The translations under genes were made by a program, and so were the position numbers. DNA of 64,000 nucleotides, taken from assembly GCF_040833985.1 (NCBI RefSeq), contig NZ_CP162139.1:744001-808000 (forward strand). Direction: 5' to 3'. The DNA is from Leptospira sp. WS4.C2 (GTDB taxonomy: Bacteria > Spirochaetota > Leptospiria > Leptospirales > Leptospiraceae). Numbering within the stretch: the stretch's first letter is position 1; every line of letters begins with the position of its first letter. Below are positions 1 through 7,578 of this stretch, piece by piece. The notes below the pieces were generated by a model, which saw only the letters and a list, made by a program, of their open reading frames with translations, did not search any database and was not told the DNA's origin.

Positions 1-2
1 TA

Positions 3-305
3 GATACCGGGGCTGAGGTTGCCTACTTAACTCATTTTGGTCCAATCAGAGACTTAAAAAAGAATGCAGAGGACCTAAAAGAAGGACTTACCCTTTGTCA
101 AGAAGCCATCTCTCAGTTGGAGGCCGTAATCAAAGAGGATAGGTTGGCCTTTATGGAATCAAAAGTGGAGTCTATGATCCAAACTCTCGCTAACAAACAT
201 TCCATTACTCTGACGGCATCTGATTGGAAACTATTACGATTGGATGTAAATTTAAATGCACAAGGGTTGGTGTATGCCTTCGAAAAAATGCAACCCAAAG
301 GATAA
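3..305 (+). CDS. MBL-fold metallo-hydrolase, C-terminal part (5' truncated)
   Basis: The reading frame is open from the window edge to a TAA at 303-305 and gives about 100 residues. Near its start is Y-L-T-H-F-G-P, followed by a helical, charged tail. A T-H-x-G turn followed by an alpha-helical C-terminus is typical of the end of metallo-beta-lactamase-fold hydrolases, where that His is the last metal ligand. The N-terminal HxHxDH motif would lie outside the window, so the substrate cannot be judged. The next gene starts 13 bp downstream on the same strand. Confidence 0.5.
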   Translation, partial: DTGAEVAYLTHFGPIRDLKKNAEDLKEGLTLCQEAISQLEAVIKEDRLAFMESKVESMIQTLANKHSITLTASDWKLLRLDVNLNAQGLVYAFEKMQPKG

Positions 306-318
306 TAGGAAACATTCG

Positions 319-789
319 TTGCATCGAAGGCAATTGTCTTTCGGTGTGGGTATTGTTATTCGTTTTCGATTAGCATTTGTTTTAGTTCTAGGGATTGTTG
401 GAATCGGATTCATACTCCAATGTTCCCTCGTATCCAAATCTAAAAAATCAAAAGACCCTCAAATCCAAATTCATTTCCTCTCTCGGGATTTTGAAGAAAC
501 CAAATCCATTCCTTCCTCCCTATTTGAATCAAAAGACTTATTGCTACTACTTGCTGAATTATCGAGAAAGGAAGATCCCTCGATGCGGTTTATCTCGACA
601 ACCCGAACAGAAGAAATTATGGAAGTGAATGGAAAATCAAATTCTTGGACAGCGGGATGGGTGGTCTATGTAAATGAGGAAAGGATAGATGGAGTGCAGA
701 TGAAACGGGGAGTTCGTATCAGCACCACAGATAAAATTGAAATTCGATATGAGGCCGTAGAGCGCGTCTTTGGTCGCCCTACGCCATAA
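319..789 (+). CDS. Putative lipoprotein with DUF4430-like domain
   Basis: A 156-residue protein read from TTG at 319, which has AGGA about 8 bp upstream. The frame is open further upstream, but only by overlapping the previous gene; GTG at 346 is another possible start. The N-terminus is basic, followed by a hydrophobic stretch ending in F-I-L-Q-C, a plausible spirochaetal lipobox. The C-terminal half has W-V-V-Y-V-N-E, a G-V then an I-x-x-x-D-x-I-x-x-R-Y-E ending, the pattern of the DUF4430 / transcobalamin-like beta-grasp fold. Function is unknown; an envelope ligand-binding role is only an inference. Confidence 0.55.
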   Translation: MHRRQLSFGVGIVIRFRLAFVLVLGIVGIGFILQCSLVSKSKKSKDPQIQIHFLSRDFEETKSIPSSLFESKDLLLLLAELSRKEDPSMRFISTTRTEEIMEVNGKSNSWTAGWVVYVNEERIDGVQMKRGVRISTTDKIEIRYEAVERVFGRPTP

Positions 790-804
790 CCCATGGATTA
801 CTAT

Positions 805-1170
805 TTATCTAAGTGTTGTTAGTTCGCGGTAAGCTCTTACAAATCCATCAGACATCGTTTTTGCAAATGTCAAAGAGATCCTAGCTTTTTCCGCAGCAAT
901 CATCACGTCATGAAGTTCTACAGAGTTTGGGTCAAAAACAATTTTTTGCGTAAGTTCATCTGCTTCCACTTGTTGGTCATTGACTTGTTCAAAGGCTTTT
1001 TTCAAAGCATCACCAAAGGTTCCTGCTACTTCATCAGGGGACTTGGCTTCATTGGTTTTTCCATAGTGGCGTTCATCGGAACGAAAGATTCCTACCTTGT
1101 CGCCTTGTGGGAGAAGGGAATGGGGTTTGTAGGTTTGGGAACTGAGATTGGAAATGCGGTCAATAGCCAT
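805..1170 (-). CDS. fliE: Flagellar hook-basal body protein FliE
   Basis: This 121-residue protein has the FliE C-terminal signature: F-G-D-A-L-K-K-A-F-E-Q-V-N, then D-P-N-S-V-E-L-H-D-V-M-I-A-A-E-K-A and a final R-A-Y-R-E-L. FliE joins the MS ring to the rod in the basal body; in spirochaetes the filament is periplasmic. It is the last gene of flgB-flgC-fliE on the minus strand, a conserved order, and starts about 100 bp after flgC ends. The N-terminal 45 residues are polar and variable, as usual in the family. Confidence 0.93.
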   Translation of the reverse strand: MAIDRISNLSSQTYKPHSLLPQGDKVGIFRSDERHYGKTNEAKSPDEVAGTFGDALKKAFEQVNDQQVEADELTQKIVFDPNSVELHDVMIAAEKARISLTFAKTMSDGFVRAYRELTTLR

Positions 1171-1273
1171 GGGTGTTTCCTCATTCTATTCATCGGCCAA
1201 ATCTGGGAAACCTAAAGAAAAAATTATGTCGCATTAAAAAAATGGAAAATAGACCCGAGGCAGGCCGGCTTTT

Positions 1274-1735
1274 TTACGCCCGGCCGATCTCCATCGCTTT
1301 GTTCATCATGGCTTTGGATCCGTTGATGAGTTGCACATTCGCCTCATAAGAACGGGAAGCCGAGATCATATCCGTCATCTCAGTGACGATGTTGATATTG
1401 GGAAGTTCCACATACCCTTTTTTCGGGCCCGTTTGGATGGCATCAGGATGAGTCGGGTCATAAGTCAATCGAAGAGGACTCATATCCTTTTCGATCTTCA
1501 TCACCTTCACCCCTTTGCCTTCGCCGGGTGCTACTCCAAAAGGATAAACAGGACTTTTCCAATTGGTTCTGAGATTAATCGGTGTTAGGATGACACGGTC
1601 CCTTCGAAAAGGGCCGTCTCCATTGGTATTTCTCGTAGTTGTCGAGTTTGCAATGTTATTCGAAATGACATCCATGCGGAGTCTTTGGGCAGAAAGCCCA
1701 GTTGCCGAAATATTAATAGAATCAAACATTCCCAT
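1274..1735 (-). CDS. flgC: Flagellar basal-body rod protein FlgC
   Basis: A 153-residue rod protein. The N-terminus has the rod/hook signature (S-A-T-G-L-S-A-Q-R-L-R-M-D then S-N-N-I-A-N-S) and the C-terminus has the matching A-S-R-S-Y-E-A-N-V-Q and M-N-K-A-M-E-I-G helix. These terminal helices form the coiled-coil core of the rod. It lies 10 bp downstream of flgB, almost certainly in the same transcript. Length and motifs are typical for the family. Confidence 0.95.
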   Translation of the reverse strand: MGMFDSINISATGLSAQRLRMDVISNNIANSTTTRNTNGDGPFRRDRVILTPINLRTNWKSPVYPFGVAPGEGKGVKVMKIEKDMSPLRLTYDPTHPDAIQTGPKKGYVELPNINIVTEMTDMISASRSYEANVQLINGSKAMMNKAMEIGRA

Positions 1736-1745
1736 AACTTACTCC

Positions 1746-2177
1746 TTAGTTGGTTCTCATCACAATGTTGAGAAGACGGTTGTTTTGGTTTAAGCGGTCA
1801 ACCATGAGGCTGTAACTCATTTGGTTTTGATTGGCATCCACCACTTCTTTTTCAATGTCTACGTTATTGCCATCAGGTCTCATTGTTGTGAGGTAATCCA
1901 AATTGGTTTTGGGTTTGGCATCCCGATAATCTAGCGGTTTAAAAAAATCAATATGACGATCGTTTGTGATTTTGGTGGGGACAGCTTTGTCCTGTTCGAT
2001 TTTTTCCGATTCGATGGCGCGTTTCAGCATAGATTCGAACACCACTTCCGAACGTTTAAAATTAGGAACGTCCGCATTGGCGATATTATCAGTAATCACT
2101 TTTCGCCTTTGGGTGGATGCACTGAGGCCCCGTTCCAAAAGGTCTTGAGTTTTCATGAAATGTGTTGCTTCAAACAT
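1746..2177 (-). CDS. flgB: Flagellar basal-body rod protein FlgB
   Basis: A 143-residue proximal rod protein. The N-terminal region has L-S-A-S-T-Q-R-R-K-V-I-T-D-N-I-A-N-A-D-V-P, the rod signature, and the C-terminus ends in a short helix. It is first in flgB-flgC-fliE. The 235-bp region upstream should hold the operon promoter but also carries a G+C-rich hairpin element (2298-2361). Confidence 0.95.
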   Translation of the reverse strand: MFEATHFMKTQDLLERGLSASTQRRKVITDNIANADVPNFKRSEVVFESMLKRAIESEKIEQDKAVPTKITNDRHIDFFKPLDYRDAKPKTNLDYLTTMRPDGNNVDIEKEVVDANQNQMSYSLMVDRLNQNNRLLNIVMRTN

Positions 2178-2297
2178 ATTTCTCTTCCTCTCTACATTCC
2201 CTTTCGACCGGTTTTTCTTCCTCCTAAAGTAATTTATGTCACTTCCTTACGATTTTTTTGGGCGGCCCCAAGTGATTTCTAAAACCAAACAGGCAAG

Positions 2298-2361
2298 GTG
2301 GCTGGGTCGGGCTCTCCCTCCAATCCGAAGGATTTCCGCTCGATCCCTACCGCGGGCCATG
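2298..2361. repeat. G+C-rich intergenic hairpin element
   Basis: A G+C-rich block between flgB and the dehydrogenase gene. It folds as nested inverted repeats: TGGC (2299-2302) with GCCA (2356-2359); GGGTCGGGC (2304-2312) with GCTCGATCCC (2338-2347), imperfectly; and AATCC (2322-2326) with GGATT (2330-2334) around a GAA loop. The composition differs sharply from the flanking A+T-rich DNA. It has no U-tract on either side, so it does not look like an intrinsic terminator. It resembles a dispersed intergenic element, but copy number cannot be judged from one example. Confidence 0.4.
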
Positions 2362-2412
2362 GAACTAAAATCACTTTTTCCATAAAGTAAATACTCTAGG
2401 GCAAATTTATTC

Positions 2413-3264
2413 TTATTTTTTGGTTCTATCTTCTAACTCGAGAACCATCGACTGGATAGATGTATTGTTTGCAAGAAACCAATCCGAAAAAATTCCTACA
2501 ATGCCTCGGAGAATTTGGATAGGAATCCATCTTGCGGGGACAATGATTCTAGGGCTTCTTTTGATTAATCCTTTGATCAGTGCCGTTGCCACTTTTTCTG
2601 GAGTGATGGCTCTTCTTAAAAAAGGGGGAAACCCGATTTCTCGCATTTTTGTTGTTAAATTGTCTCCACCAAAAACACCTTCCGTGAGTGGGGTTGTGAT
2701 CCAACCGGGATACAATACTGTGGAACTTGCCCCTTTTCCTGCGAGTTCCGCTCGAAGGGAGCGGGACAACATTTCGATTCCTGCTTTGGATGTGGCATAG
2801 GGTGCATTACACATTCCATTGGTAAAAGCATAGATGGAAGAAGTCACTACAACTTGTCCTTGGTTTTTGACTACTTCCGGTAATGAGGCTTTGATTGTCC
2901 GCCAAACACCTAATAAATCCACATCTATAATTTTTTCAAATTCAGTCTCATCACAATTAAAAACAGTGTATGCAGATTCTTTCCAGGAAATTCCCGCATT
3001 GGCAAGAGTGATATCCAGTCTACCAAAGTTGGCAATCGTTTGTTTGATTACTTTTTTAATGGAACTCCAATCGGTTACATCCATCGCTTTTGCCAAAACC
3101 CTTTCTTTTGAAAACTCAGAAGCTAATTTGTCCACGGAAGTTTGCGATATATCTGTTAATACTAGTTTGGCGCCATGTCGATAGAATTCCCTGGCACAAG
3201 CGGCTCCAATTCCCCCAGTTGCCCCCGTAATGAGGACTACCTTATCTTTGATATCATAGTTCAT
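2413..3264 (-). CDS. Short-chain dehydrogenase/reductase
   Basis: A 283-residue classical SDR. The N-terminal Rossmann motif T-G-A-T-G-G-I-G is at residues 13-20, N-A-G at 89-91, catalytic Ser near 142-143 and Y-A-T-S-K at 156-160 giving Tyr156/Lys160. An Asp at the end of the second strand (V-L-T-D) suggests NAD preference. A C-terminal hydrophobic patch with P-A-R-W-I-P-I-Q-I-L resembles membrane-associated lipid-modifying SDRs such as 3-ketosphinganine reductase-like enzymes. The substrate is not determined. It appears monocistronic. Confidence 0.88.
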   Translation of the reverse strand: MNYDIKDKVVLITGATGGIGAACAREFYRHGAKLVLTDISQTSVDKLASEFSKERVLAKAMDVTDWSSIKKVIKQTIANFGRLDITLANAGISWKESAYTVFNCDETEFEKIIDVDLLGVWRTIKASLPEVVKNQGQVVVTSSIYAFTNGMCNAPYATSKAGIEMLSRSLRAELAGKGASSTVLYPGWITTPLTEGVFGGDNLTTKMREIGFPPFLRRAITPEKVATALIKGLIKRSPRIIVPARWIPIQILRGIVGIFSDWFLANNTSIQSMVLELEDRTKK

Positions 3265-3398
3265 AACTTTCCTTCTTATATCTGTTAGGAATCATTCGTG
3301 AGGATTGGTCAATCGGATATTCAAAAGAAATCAATTTCGGGTTTTGTTTCTTTATTAACAAAATCTGGTTCGCAATCATTTCCATCGATTAACGAACA

Positions 3399-3417
3399 AG
3401 CCTAAGCGACTTAGGCT
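3399..3417. repeat. Perfect 8-bp stem-loop beside the HigBA cassette
   Basis: AGCCTAAG and CTTAGGCT are separated by CGA, a perfect 8-bp stem with a 3-nt loop. It lies 27 bp outside the left inverted-repeat copy that flanks the HigBA module. There is no T-run, so it is not an obvious terminator. It may be part of a cassette end or recombination site. Confidence 0.45.
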
Positions 3418-3443
3418 GGCCCTGAGTCTCGAAGCGATTAGTT

Positions 3444-3456
3444 GCTGTTATGCGAC
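3444..3456. repeat. Left flanking inverted repeat of HigBA cassette
   Basis: GCTGTTATGCGAC, 11 bp beyond the 3' end of higA. It matches the reverse complement of GTCGTATAACAGC at 4229-4241 in 12 of 13 positions, so the pair faces outward on both sides of the toxin-antitoxin module. The pattern is seen directly. Its role as a mobile-cassette boundary is inferred. Confidence 0.5.
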
Positions 3457-3466
3457 GTTCTTGGAT

Positions 3467-3772
3467 TTAACTGGCTTTGAGTTCTTTGTATTTTTTTATT
3501 GCTCTTAACTCATTTTTCAATTCATATTGTTTAATTTCTAAATCATAATGAGCTTGAATAGAGAGCCAGAACTCAGGAGAATTTCCGAAGAATTTAGAAA
3601 ATCTAAGTGCTGTATCCGCAGTAATTGCTCTTTTTCCATGAATAATTTCACTGATTCTTTTTTGATCGATAAGAGTGCTTTGTGCAAGTTTATAAGCTGA
3701 TAATTCCATAGGTTTAAGAAAGTCTTCTAAGAGAATTTCCCCAGGATGAATGTTCATAAGTTCTTTATTCAT
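3467..3772 (-). CDS. higA: HigA-family antitoxin (XRE/VapI-type helix-turn-helix)
   Basis: A 101-residue protein beginning with I-H-P-G-E-I-L-L-E-D-F-L and carrying a helix-turn-helix with Y-K-L-A-Q, then R-I-S-E-I-I-H-G-K-R-A-I-T-A-D-T-A-L-R and F-F-G-N-S-P-E-F-W-L. These are the hallmarks of HigA/VapI antitoxins. It follows the toxin gene by 11 bp in the reverse toxin-antitoxin order typical of higBA. HigA should bind and neutralise HigB and repress the shared promoter. The C-terminus is a lysine-rich tail. Confidence 0.93.
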   Translation of the reverse strand: MNKELMNIHPGEILLEDFLKPMELSAYKLAQSTLIDQKRISEIIHGKRAITADTALRFSKFFGNSPEFWLSIQAHYDLEIKQYELKNELRAIKKYKELKAS

Positions 3773-3783
3773 ACAGAATCTCC

Positions 3784-4065
3784 TTAATGATAATCTACAA
3801 TTTCAACATTTTCGACAGAACCGTTATTCCAATTAAAACAGATTCTATATTTCATATTGAAACTTATTGAGTGTTGTCCAGATCGGTCATCAGTAAGTTG
3901 GTGAAGTCTGTTACCTGGTGGTGTTTTTAAATCATCTAGATTTTTAGCACTATCGATGTGGATCATTTTCCTTCTAGCAGTTCTTTGAATATCCTTTGGA
4001 AATTTTTTAGATAGAGCACCATTCCATATAGCTTCAGTTTCTTTGTCTCTGAAGGATTGTATCAC
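3784..4065 (-). CDS. higB: HigB-family toxin (RelE superfamily mRNA interferase)
   Basis: A 93-residue RelE-fold protein. It shows the HigB hallmarks I-Q-S-F-R-D-K-E-T near the start, a central R-R-K-M basic helix, P-P-G-N-R-L-H-Q-L and a C-terminal Y-R-I-C-F-N-W then V-E-I-V-D-Y-H. In the family these proteins cleave mRNA on the ribosome. It precedes higA in an operon and no frameshift or truncation is seen. Both ends of the module carry a shared inverted repeat, consistent with a transferable cassette. Confidence 0.93.
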   Translation of the reverse strand: MIQSFRDKETEAIWNGALSKKFPKDIQRTARRKMIHIDSAKNLDDLKTPPGNRLHQLTDDRSGQHSISFNMKYRICFNWNNGSVENVEIVDYH

Positions 4066-4071
4066 AACTAA

Positions 4072-4100
4072 ATACTGGTGTATTGAGATACTAGCGTCAA
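4072..4100 (-). promoter_or_regulatory. Putative higBA promoter and HigA operator
   Basis: Reading the minus strand toward higB there is a TTGACG -35-like hexamer (4100-4095). It is followed by CTAGTATCTCAATACACCAG, an imperfect palindrome (CTAGTAT against ATACACCAG) that would sit between the -35 and -10 regions. An autoregulatory HigA operator is expected in this place. The -10 box is not clear. Confidence 0.35.
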
Positions 4101-4228
4101 GTACTATTACAGGAAATCGTAAGATTTTTTAATACAAGGAAGTGTCCGTAAAAGTAGACTTTTTTTGTATTTCCTACTTTATTTTTATCAAACGGATTTG
4201 AGATTCAAAAGATTATATTTCCAAACAT

Positions 4229-4241
4229 GTCGTATAACAGC
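4229..4241. repeat. Right flanking inverted repeat of HigBA cassette
   Basis: GTCGTATAACAGC, about 160 bp upstream of higB and inverted relative to 3444-3456. It directly abuts the hairpin at 4243-4284 that follows the neighbouring hydroxylase gene. The two copies bracket the module together with its promoter, as expected for a transferable unit. Confidence 0.5.
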
Positions 4242-4242
4242 A

Positions 4243-4284
4243 GGTTTACCGAAGTGACCTATGTCGAACAAACTTCGGTAAACC
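4243..4284 (-). terminator. Long inverted repeat downstream of the hydroxylase gene
   Basis: GGTTTACCGAAGT (4243-4255) and ACTTCGGTAAACC (4272-4284) form a perfect 13-bp stem with a 16-nt loop. It begins 13 bp after the stop codon of the minus-strand hydroxylase gene, the right place for a transcript end. No U-run follows the stem, so intrinsic termination is uncertain. It could instead belong to the cassette boundary. Confidence 0.45.
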
Positions 4285-4297
4285 AATTTCATTTTTT

Positions 4298-5161
4298 TTA
4301 CGAAACTAAAACTTCCATATCGATTTTCGGTTTTGTTTCTTTCTCTTTTCGTTTTTTATCTCTTTCTGCTGTGACTTGTTCATAGTAAGATTCATAATAT
4401 GGGAAGTTAGTTCCCATCAAACGATCCCAAACATTGAAATAAAGAGAGTAGTTCCCTTGGAATTTTTGGTGATGGAGATTGTGGTGTGTGGAGGTGTTGA
4501 TCCATTTGGTGATAGGGTGTGATGCCCAACCCTTAGGAAAAAATTCATATCCCAAATGCCACCAAATATTTAAAACCATTGCATAGAAAGTATGAAAGAG
4601 AATCACATAGAAATGAACGGGAACAAACATCACAAAGGGAACAATGTAGATGGCTTCTAAAAATGCTTCCGTTGCTTGGAATCTATAAGCAGCGAGTGGA
4701 GAGGGGTTTACTGATTGGTGGTGTTCGGAATGCACATGAGGGTAAACTTTTTTTAAGTGAGCGAACCTGTGCATCCAATAGAACCAAGTTTCGTGCCAAA
4801 TGGTAATCAGGGCAAAGCTTAACAAAATGTATCCTGCCCCAGACCATCCAGAAACAGGTCCGAAATAAACGGCACTCGGAACAATTTTTGCTTTCATCAA
4901 AGTAATGTTCGTTACAGCAACGAGTGTAAAGACAATGAGTGTGACAGCCGATTGGCGAAATTCCTTCCAAACTTTTTCAGCTTTCGGGTAAACTTTTTGA
5001 ATGTGGTAGGTCTCAAAAAAATCCTTTCGCCAAACATAGAATATAAGAAATGCCAAACCCGCGATCGGATAATAACGTAGGAAATTCAAAATCCCTTGTG
5101 CTAAACCAATTTTGGTAACACAATCAAATACTAATTCACACTGAACTGGTCCACCAAACAT
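4298..5161 (-). CDS. Fatty acid hydroxylase / sterol desaturase family protein
   Basis: A 287-residue integral membrane di-iron enzyme. The eight-histidine signature is present: H-R-F-A-H at 131-135, H-S-E-H-H at 144-148 and H-H-N-L-H-H at 226-231, with several hydrophobic segments between. The family uses O2 to hydroxylate or desaturate lipids or sterols. The first 30 residues contain two Cys. An AraC-type membrane regulator lies 116 bp upstream on the same strand and may control it (inference). The substrate is unknown. Confidence 0.87.
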   Translation of the reverse strand: MFGGPVQCELVFDCVTKIGLAQGILNFLRYYPIAGLAFLIFYVWRKDFFETYHIQKVYPKAEKVWKEFRQSAVTLIVFTLVAVTNITLMKAKIVPSAVYFGPVSGWSGAGYILLSFALITIWHETWFYWMHRFAHLKKVYPHVHSEHHQSVNPSPLAAYRFQATEAFLEAIYIVPFVMFVPVHFYVILFHTFYAMVLNIWWHLGYEFFPKGWASHPITKWINTSTHHNLHHQKFQGNYSLYFNVWDRLMGTNFPYYESYYEQVTAERDKKRKEKETKPKIDMEVLVS

Positions 5162-5277
5162 ACAACTCTCCTAAACAAAACCCTTGAGGATGATTCGATT
5201 CTAACAAAAAATAAAACCCAAATCGACCGGATCGGTAAAGCCGGAATAAAAAAAGATGCCGAACGGGTCCATCCGGA

Positions 5278-6366
5278 TCAGTCTTTCAGAGACTTTCTGA
5301 ATTCACTAGGACTTGTACCCACCTCTCGTTTGAAAGCGTCATAAAATGTGGATTTGGATGGAAAACCAACATCGTAAGCAATGGTAAGGATGTTTCTTTC
5401 TGGATGCATCGAAAATTGTTCTTTGGCTTCTTTGATGCGGTAGTGATTCACTAAATGAAAGAAACTTTTTTTTTGGTGGAGGTTCAAATATTCAGAGAGT
5501 TGGTGTTCCGAAAGATTCATCTTTATGGATAACTTCTCTAAGTTGATACTTTCGTCTCGGTAAATCCTCTCCTCTTCCATAAGCTGTCTCAGTTGGTTCT
5601 GAAGAGCCTCTAAGTTGAAGTTACCCAACTGAGAGGTTTGGTATTTCTTTTCTTCGATGACTATCCTTTGCACTTCGCCCCATAATTCGGGACTTTTTTG
5701 TCGCAAAAGATAAACACCAATCAGTAAAAAAGCGATGAAGGTTGAAACAATCTCCAACCCATGTCTTTGGTGGAAAAATAAAGTATAAATTCCAATCAAA
5801 CTAGAAAATGCGCCAATGCCGACGACAATTCCCACCAAACGAAGGTGAGCTGATTTTTTGAATCTTTCCAAACGAATGTATTTTACCATGTTTGTGAAGA
5901 CATAAAAAGCCGCATAAAATATGGGTGAAACGGCAATGAGAATTGTGATTTGAAAGAGCAGTGGAACACCTTCCTTCAAATAACGTGTGTGAAGGGCAAT
6001 TTTCTCTTCTGCTGACGAAGTATAAAATGGAATGAGAAGGACTGTGACAATCCCTGCTGGAACTAATTCCCAGTAAGAAAATTGGTTTCTATTGGGACTT
6101 TCATCCCAGAGTTCGGAAAAGTAACGCCGAAGCAGTGCTCCTATACATGCGGTAAAGGGCAAATGGATGAGATAAAAATGTGGAAAAATTTGGTAAAGGC
6201 CTGTGGATGTAAAATAGGTATGTGCCTGAAACATGGCAGCAAAGAGAAATAACAATCCTTGCACCAGAGTTTGTCCGGAACTGTTCTTTCTCAGGAATTC
6301 TCCCCAAGCAAAGAGGAGAGAAAGTCCGGCGGAAAAAGCAATCAAATGACTTGTTAGATTCCACAC
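5278..6366 (-). CDS. Membrane-bound AraC-family transcriptional regulator
   Basis: A 362-residue protein. About seven hydrophobic segments fill residues 1-230; a linker follows, and the C-terminal ~100 residues form an AraC/XylS double helix-turn-helix (L-E-K-L-S-I-K-M-N-L-S then I-A-Y-D-V-G-F-P-S-K-S-T-F-Y-D-A-F-K-R-E-V-G-T-S-P). The architecture is that of membrane-sensor AraC regulators. It lies upstream of the hydroxylase gene in the same orientation and divergent from the lipid transporter operon, so a link to membrane lipid state is plausible but inferred. Confidence 0.87.
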   Translation of the reverse strand: MWNLTSHLIAFSAGLSLLFAWGEFLRKNSSGQTLVQGLLFLFAAMFQAHTYFTSTGLYQIFPHFYLIHLPFTACIGALLRRYFSELWDESPNRNQFSYWELVPAGIVTVLLIPFYTSSAEEKIALHTRYLKEGVPLLFQITILIAVSPIFYAAFYVFTNMVKYIRLERFKKSAHLRLVGIVVGIGAFSSLIGIYTLFFHQRHGLEIVSTFIAFLLIGVYLLRQKSPELWGEVQRIVIEEKKYQTSQLGNFNLEALQNQLRQLMEEERIYRDESINLEKLSIKMNLSEHQLSEYLNLHQKKSFFHLVNHYRIKEAKEQFSMHPERNILTIAYDVGFPSKSTFYDAFKREVGTSPSEFRKSLKD

Positions 6367-6453
6367 TCTGGTTCATCTTTTAATCAATCGATTGGATTGT
6401 AAAATAAAATCACTTGCCTCGGGTTCGTTCTGAATTAGAATTACGTATGAAAC

Positions 6454-7578
6454 GTGGATACCATTCAACGACAATCCTCCTTTTTGTGGGAAGGTAGCAC
6501 CTTAGAGATCCACCTCCCAGCGGTCCTCACTGCTTCCGAAACGGGCAAAGATTGGACTGCATTTTTTGAAATCCTAAAAAAAAATCCCCCACGTAACGTA
6601 GCAGTCCATGCTGGAAATTTACAGGAATCAGACACTTCTGGAATTTCTTTTTTAAAGTTAATTCGTTTGGAATGTGAAACCAGGCGAATCCAATTCGCTT
6701 TGTACGGATTAGGTGAGGCTTTCAAATATCGCCTTAGTATTTCTGAAGATGACAGTAAGAAAAATAAAGAAACATTAGCAAACTCTCTTCGAAGATCAGA
6801 AAAAATCGGAAAAATTACCATTGATTCGTTATTAGAGTTTAAATACTTAATTACCTTCACTGGGGAACTTACCGTATCCTTTTGGCGTTCTTTTTTACAT
6901 CCTTCCAAAATTCGTTGGAAGGACACCTTCCGTGTTGCGGAATCGATGGGTGTCAATGCCTTCCCCATCATTGCAATGATTGGATTTTTACTCGGCCTTA
7001 TCATGTCTTTCCAATCGGCAATTCCTATGCGAAGGTTTGGTGCAGAAATCTTTGTGGCAAACCTTGTGGGTTTATCTTTGTTTCGAGAGCTTGGTCCTCT
7101 GATGACTGCTTTTATTTTATCGGGAAGGTCAGGTTCGGCATTTGCCGCGGAACTTGGAACGATGAAAGTCTCCGAAGAAATTGATGCATTGACCACAATG
7201 GGACTTCCTCCCGTTCAATTTCTCATTATCCCCCGTTTGGTGGCTTCACTGATTATGACTCCACTTCTTACAATTGTGTTTAATCTGTTTGGTCTGATTG
7301 GTGGGGCAGTTGTATTGATTAGTTTCGGATTTCCCCTTGTCACTTTTATCAATCAAGTGAATCTTGCGGTGGGTCTCTCCGATATCCTTGGTGGTCTTTT
7401 GAAATCATATTTTTTTGGAATGATCATTGCATCCATTGGGTGTTACCGTGGATTAAAAACAGCGTCCGGAGCAGGTGCTGTTGGGGAATCTACTACTTCC
7501 GCAGTCGTTGGTTCTATCATACTTGTTTCCATCTTAGATGGAATTTTCTCCGTCTTATACTTTTACCTACGCATATGA
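6454..7578 (+). CDS. mlaE: MlaE-family lipid ABC transporter permease with N-terminal STAS domain
   Basis: A 374-residue protein starting at GTG. Residues 1-100 form a STAS-like domain, equivalent to MlaB. Residues about 130-374 are the MlaE permease with its hydrophobic segments and the conserved R-E-L-G-P-L-M-T-A and S-G-R-S-G-S-A-F-A-A-E-L-G-T-M-K-V-S-E-E-I-D-A-L motifs. It is the channel subunit of an inner-membrane complex that moves phospholipid between membranes. Its stop overlaps the ATG of the ATPase gene (ATGA). Confidence 0.93.
   Translation: MDTIQRQSSFLWEGSTLEIHLPAVLTASETGKDWTAFFEILKKNPPRNVAVHAGNLQESDTSGISFLKLIRLECETRRIQFALYGLGEAFKYRLSISEDDSKKNKETLANSLRRSEKIGKITIDSLLEFKYLITFTGELTVSFWRSFLHPSKIRWKDTFRVAESMGVNAFPIIAMIGFLLGLIMSFQSAIPMRRFGAEIFVANLVGLSLFRELGPLMTAFILSGRSGSAFAAELGTMKVSEEIDALTTMGLPPVQFLIIPRLVASLIMTPLLTIVFNLFGLIGGAVVLISFGFPLVTFINQVNLAVGLSDILGGLLKSYFFGMIIASIGCYRGLKTASGAGAVGESTTSAVVGSIILVSILDGIFSVLYFYLRI

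Noticed and set aside
3387..3456. A complete integron attC site next to higA
   Set aside because: GCATAAC resembles an attC outer core, but the expected complementary GTTATGC-type partner core is not present and no integrase gene is seen. Only the inverted repeat is claimed.
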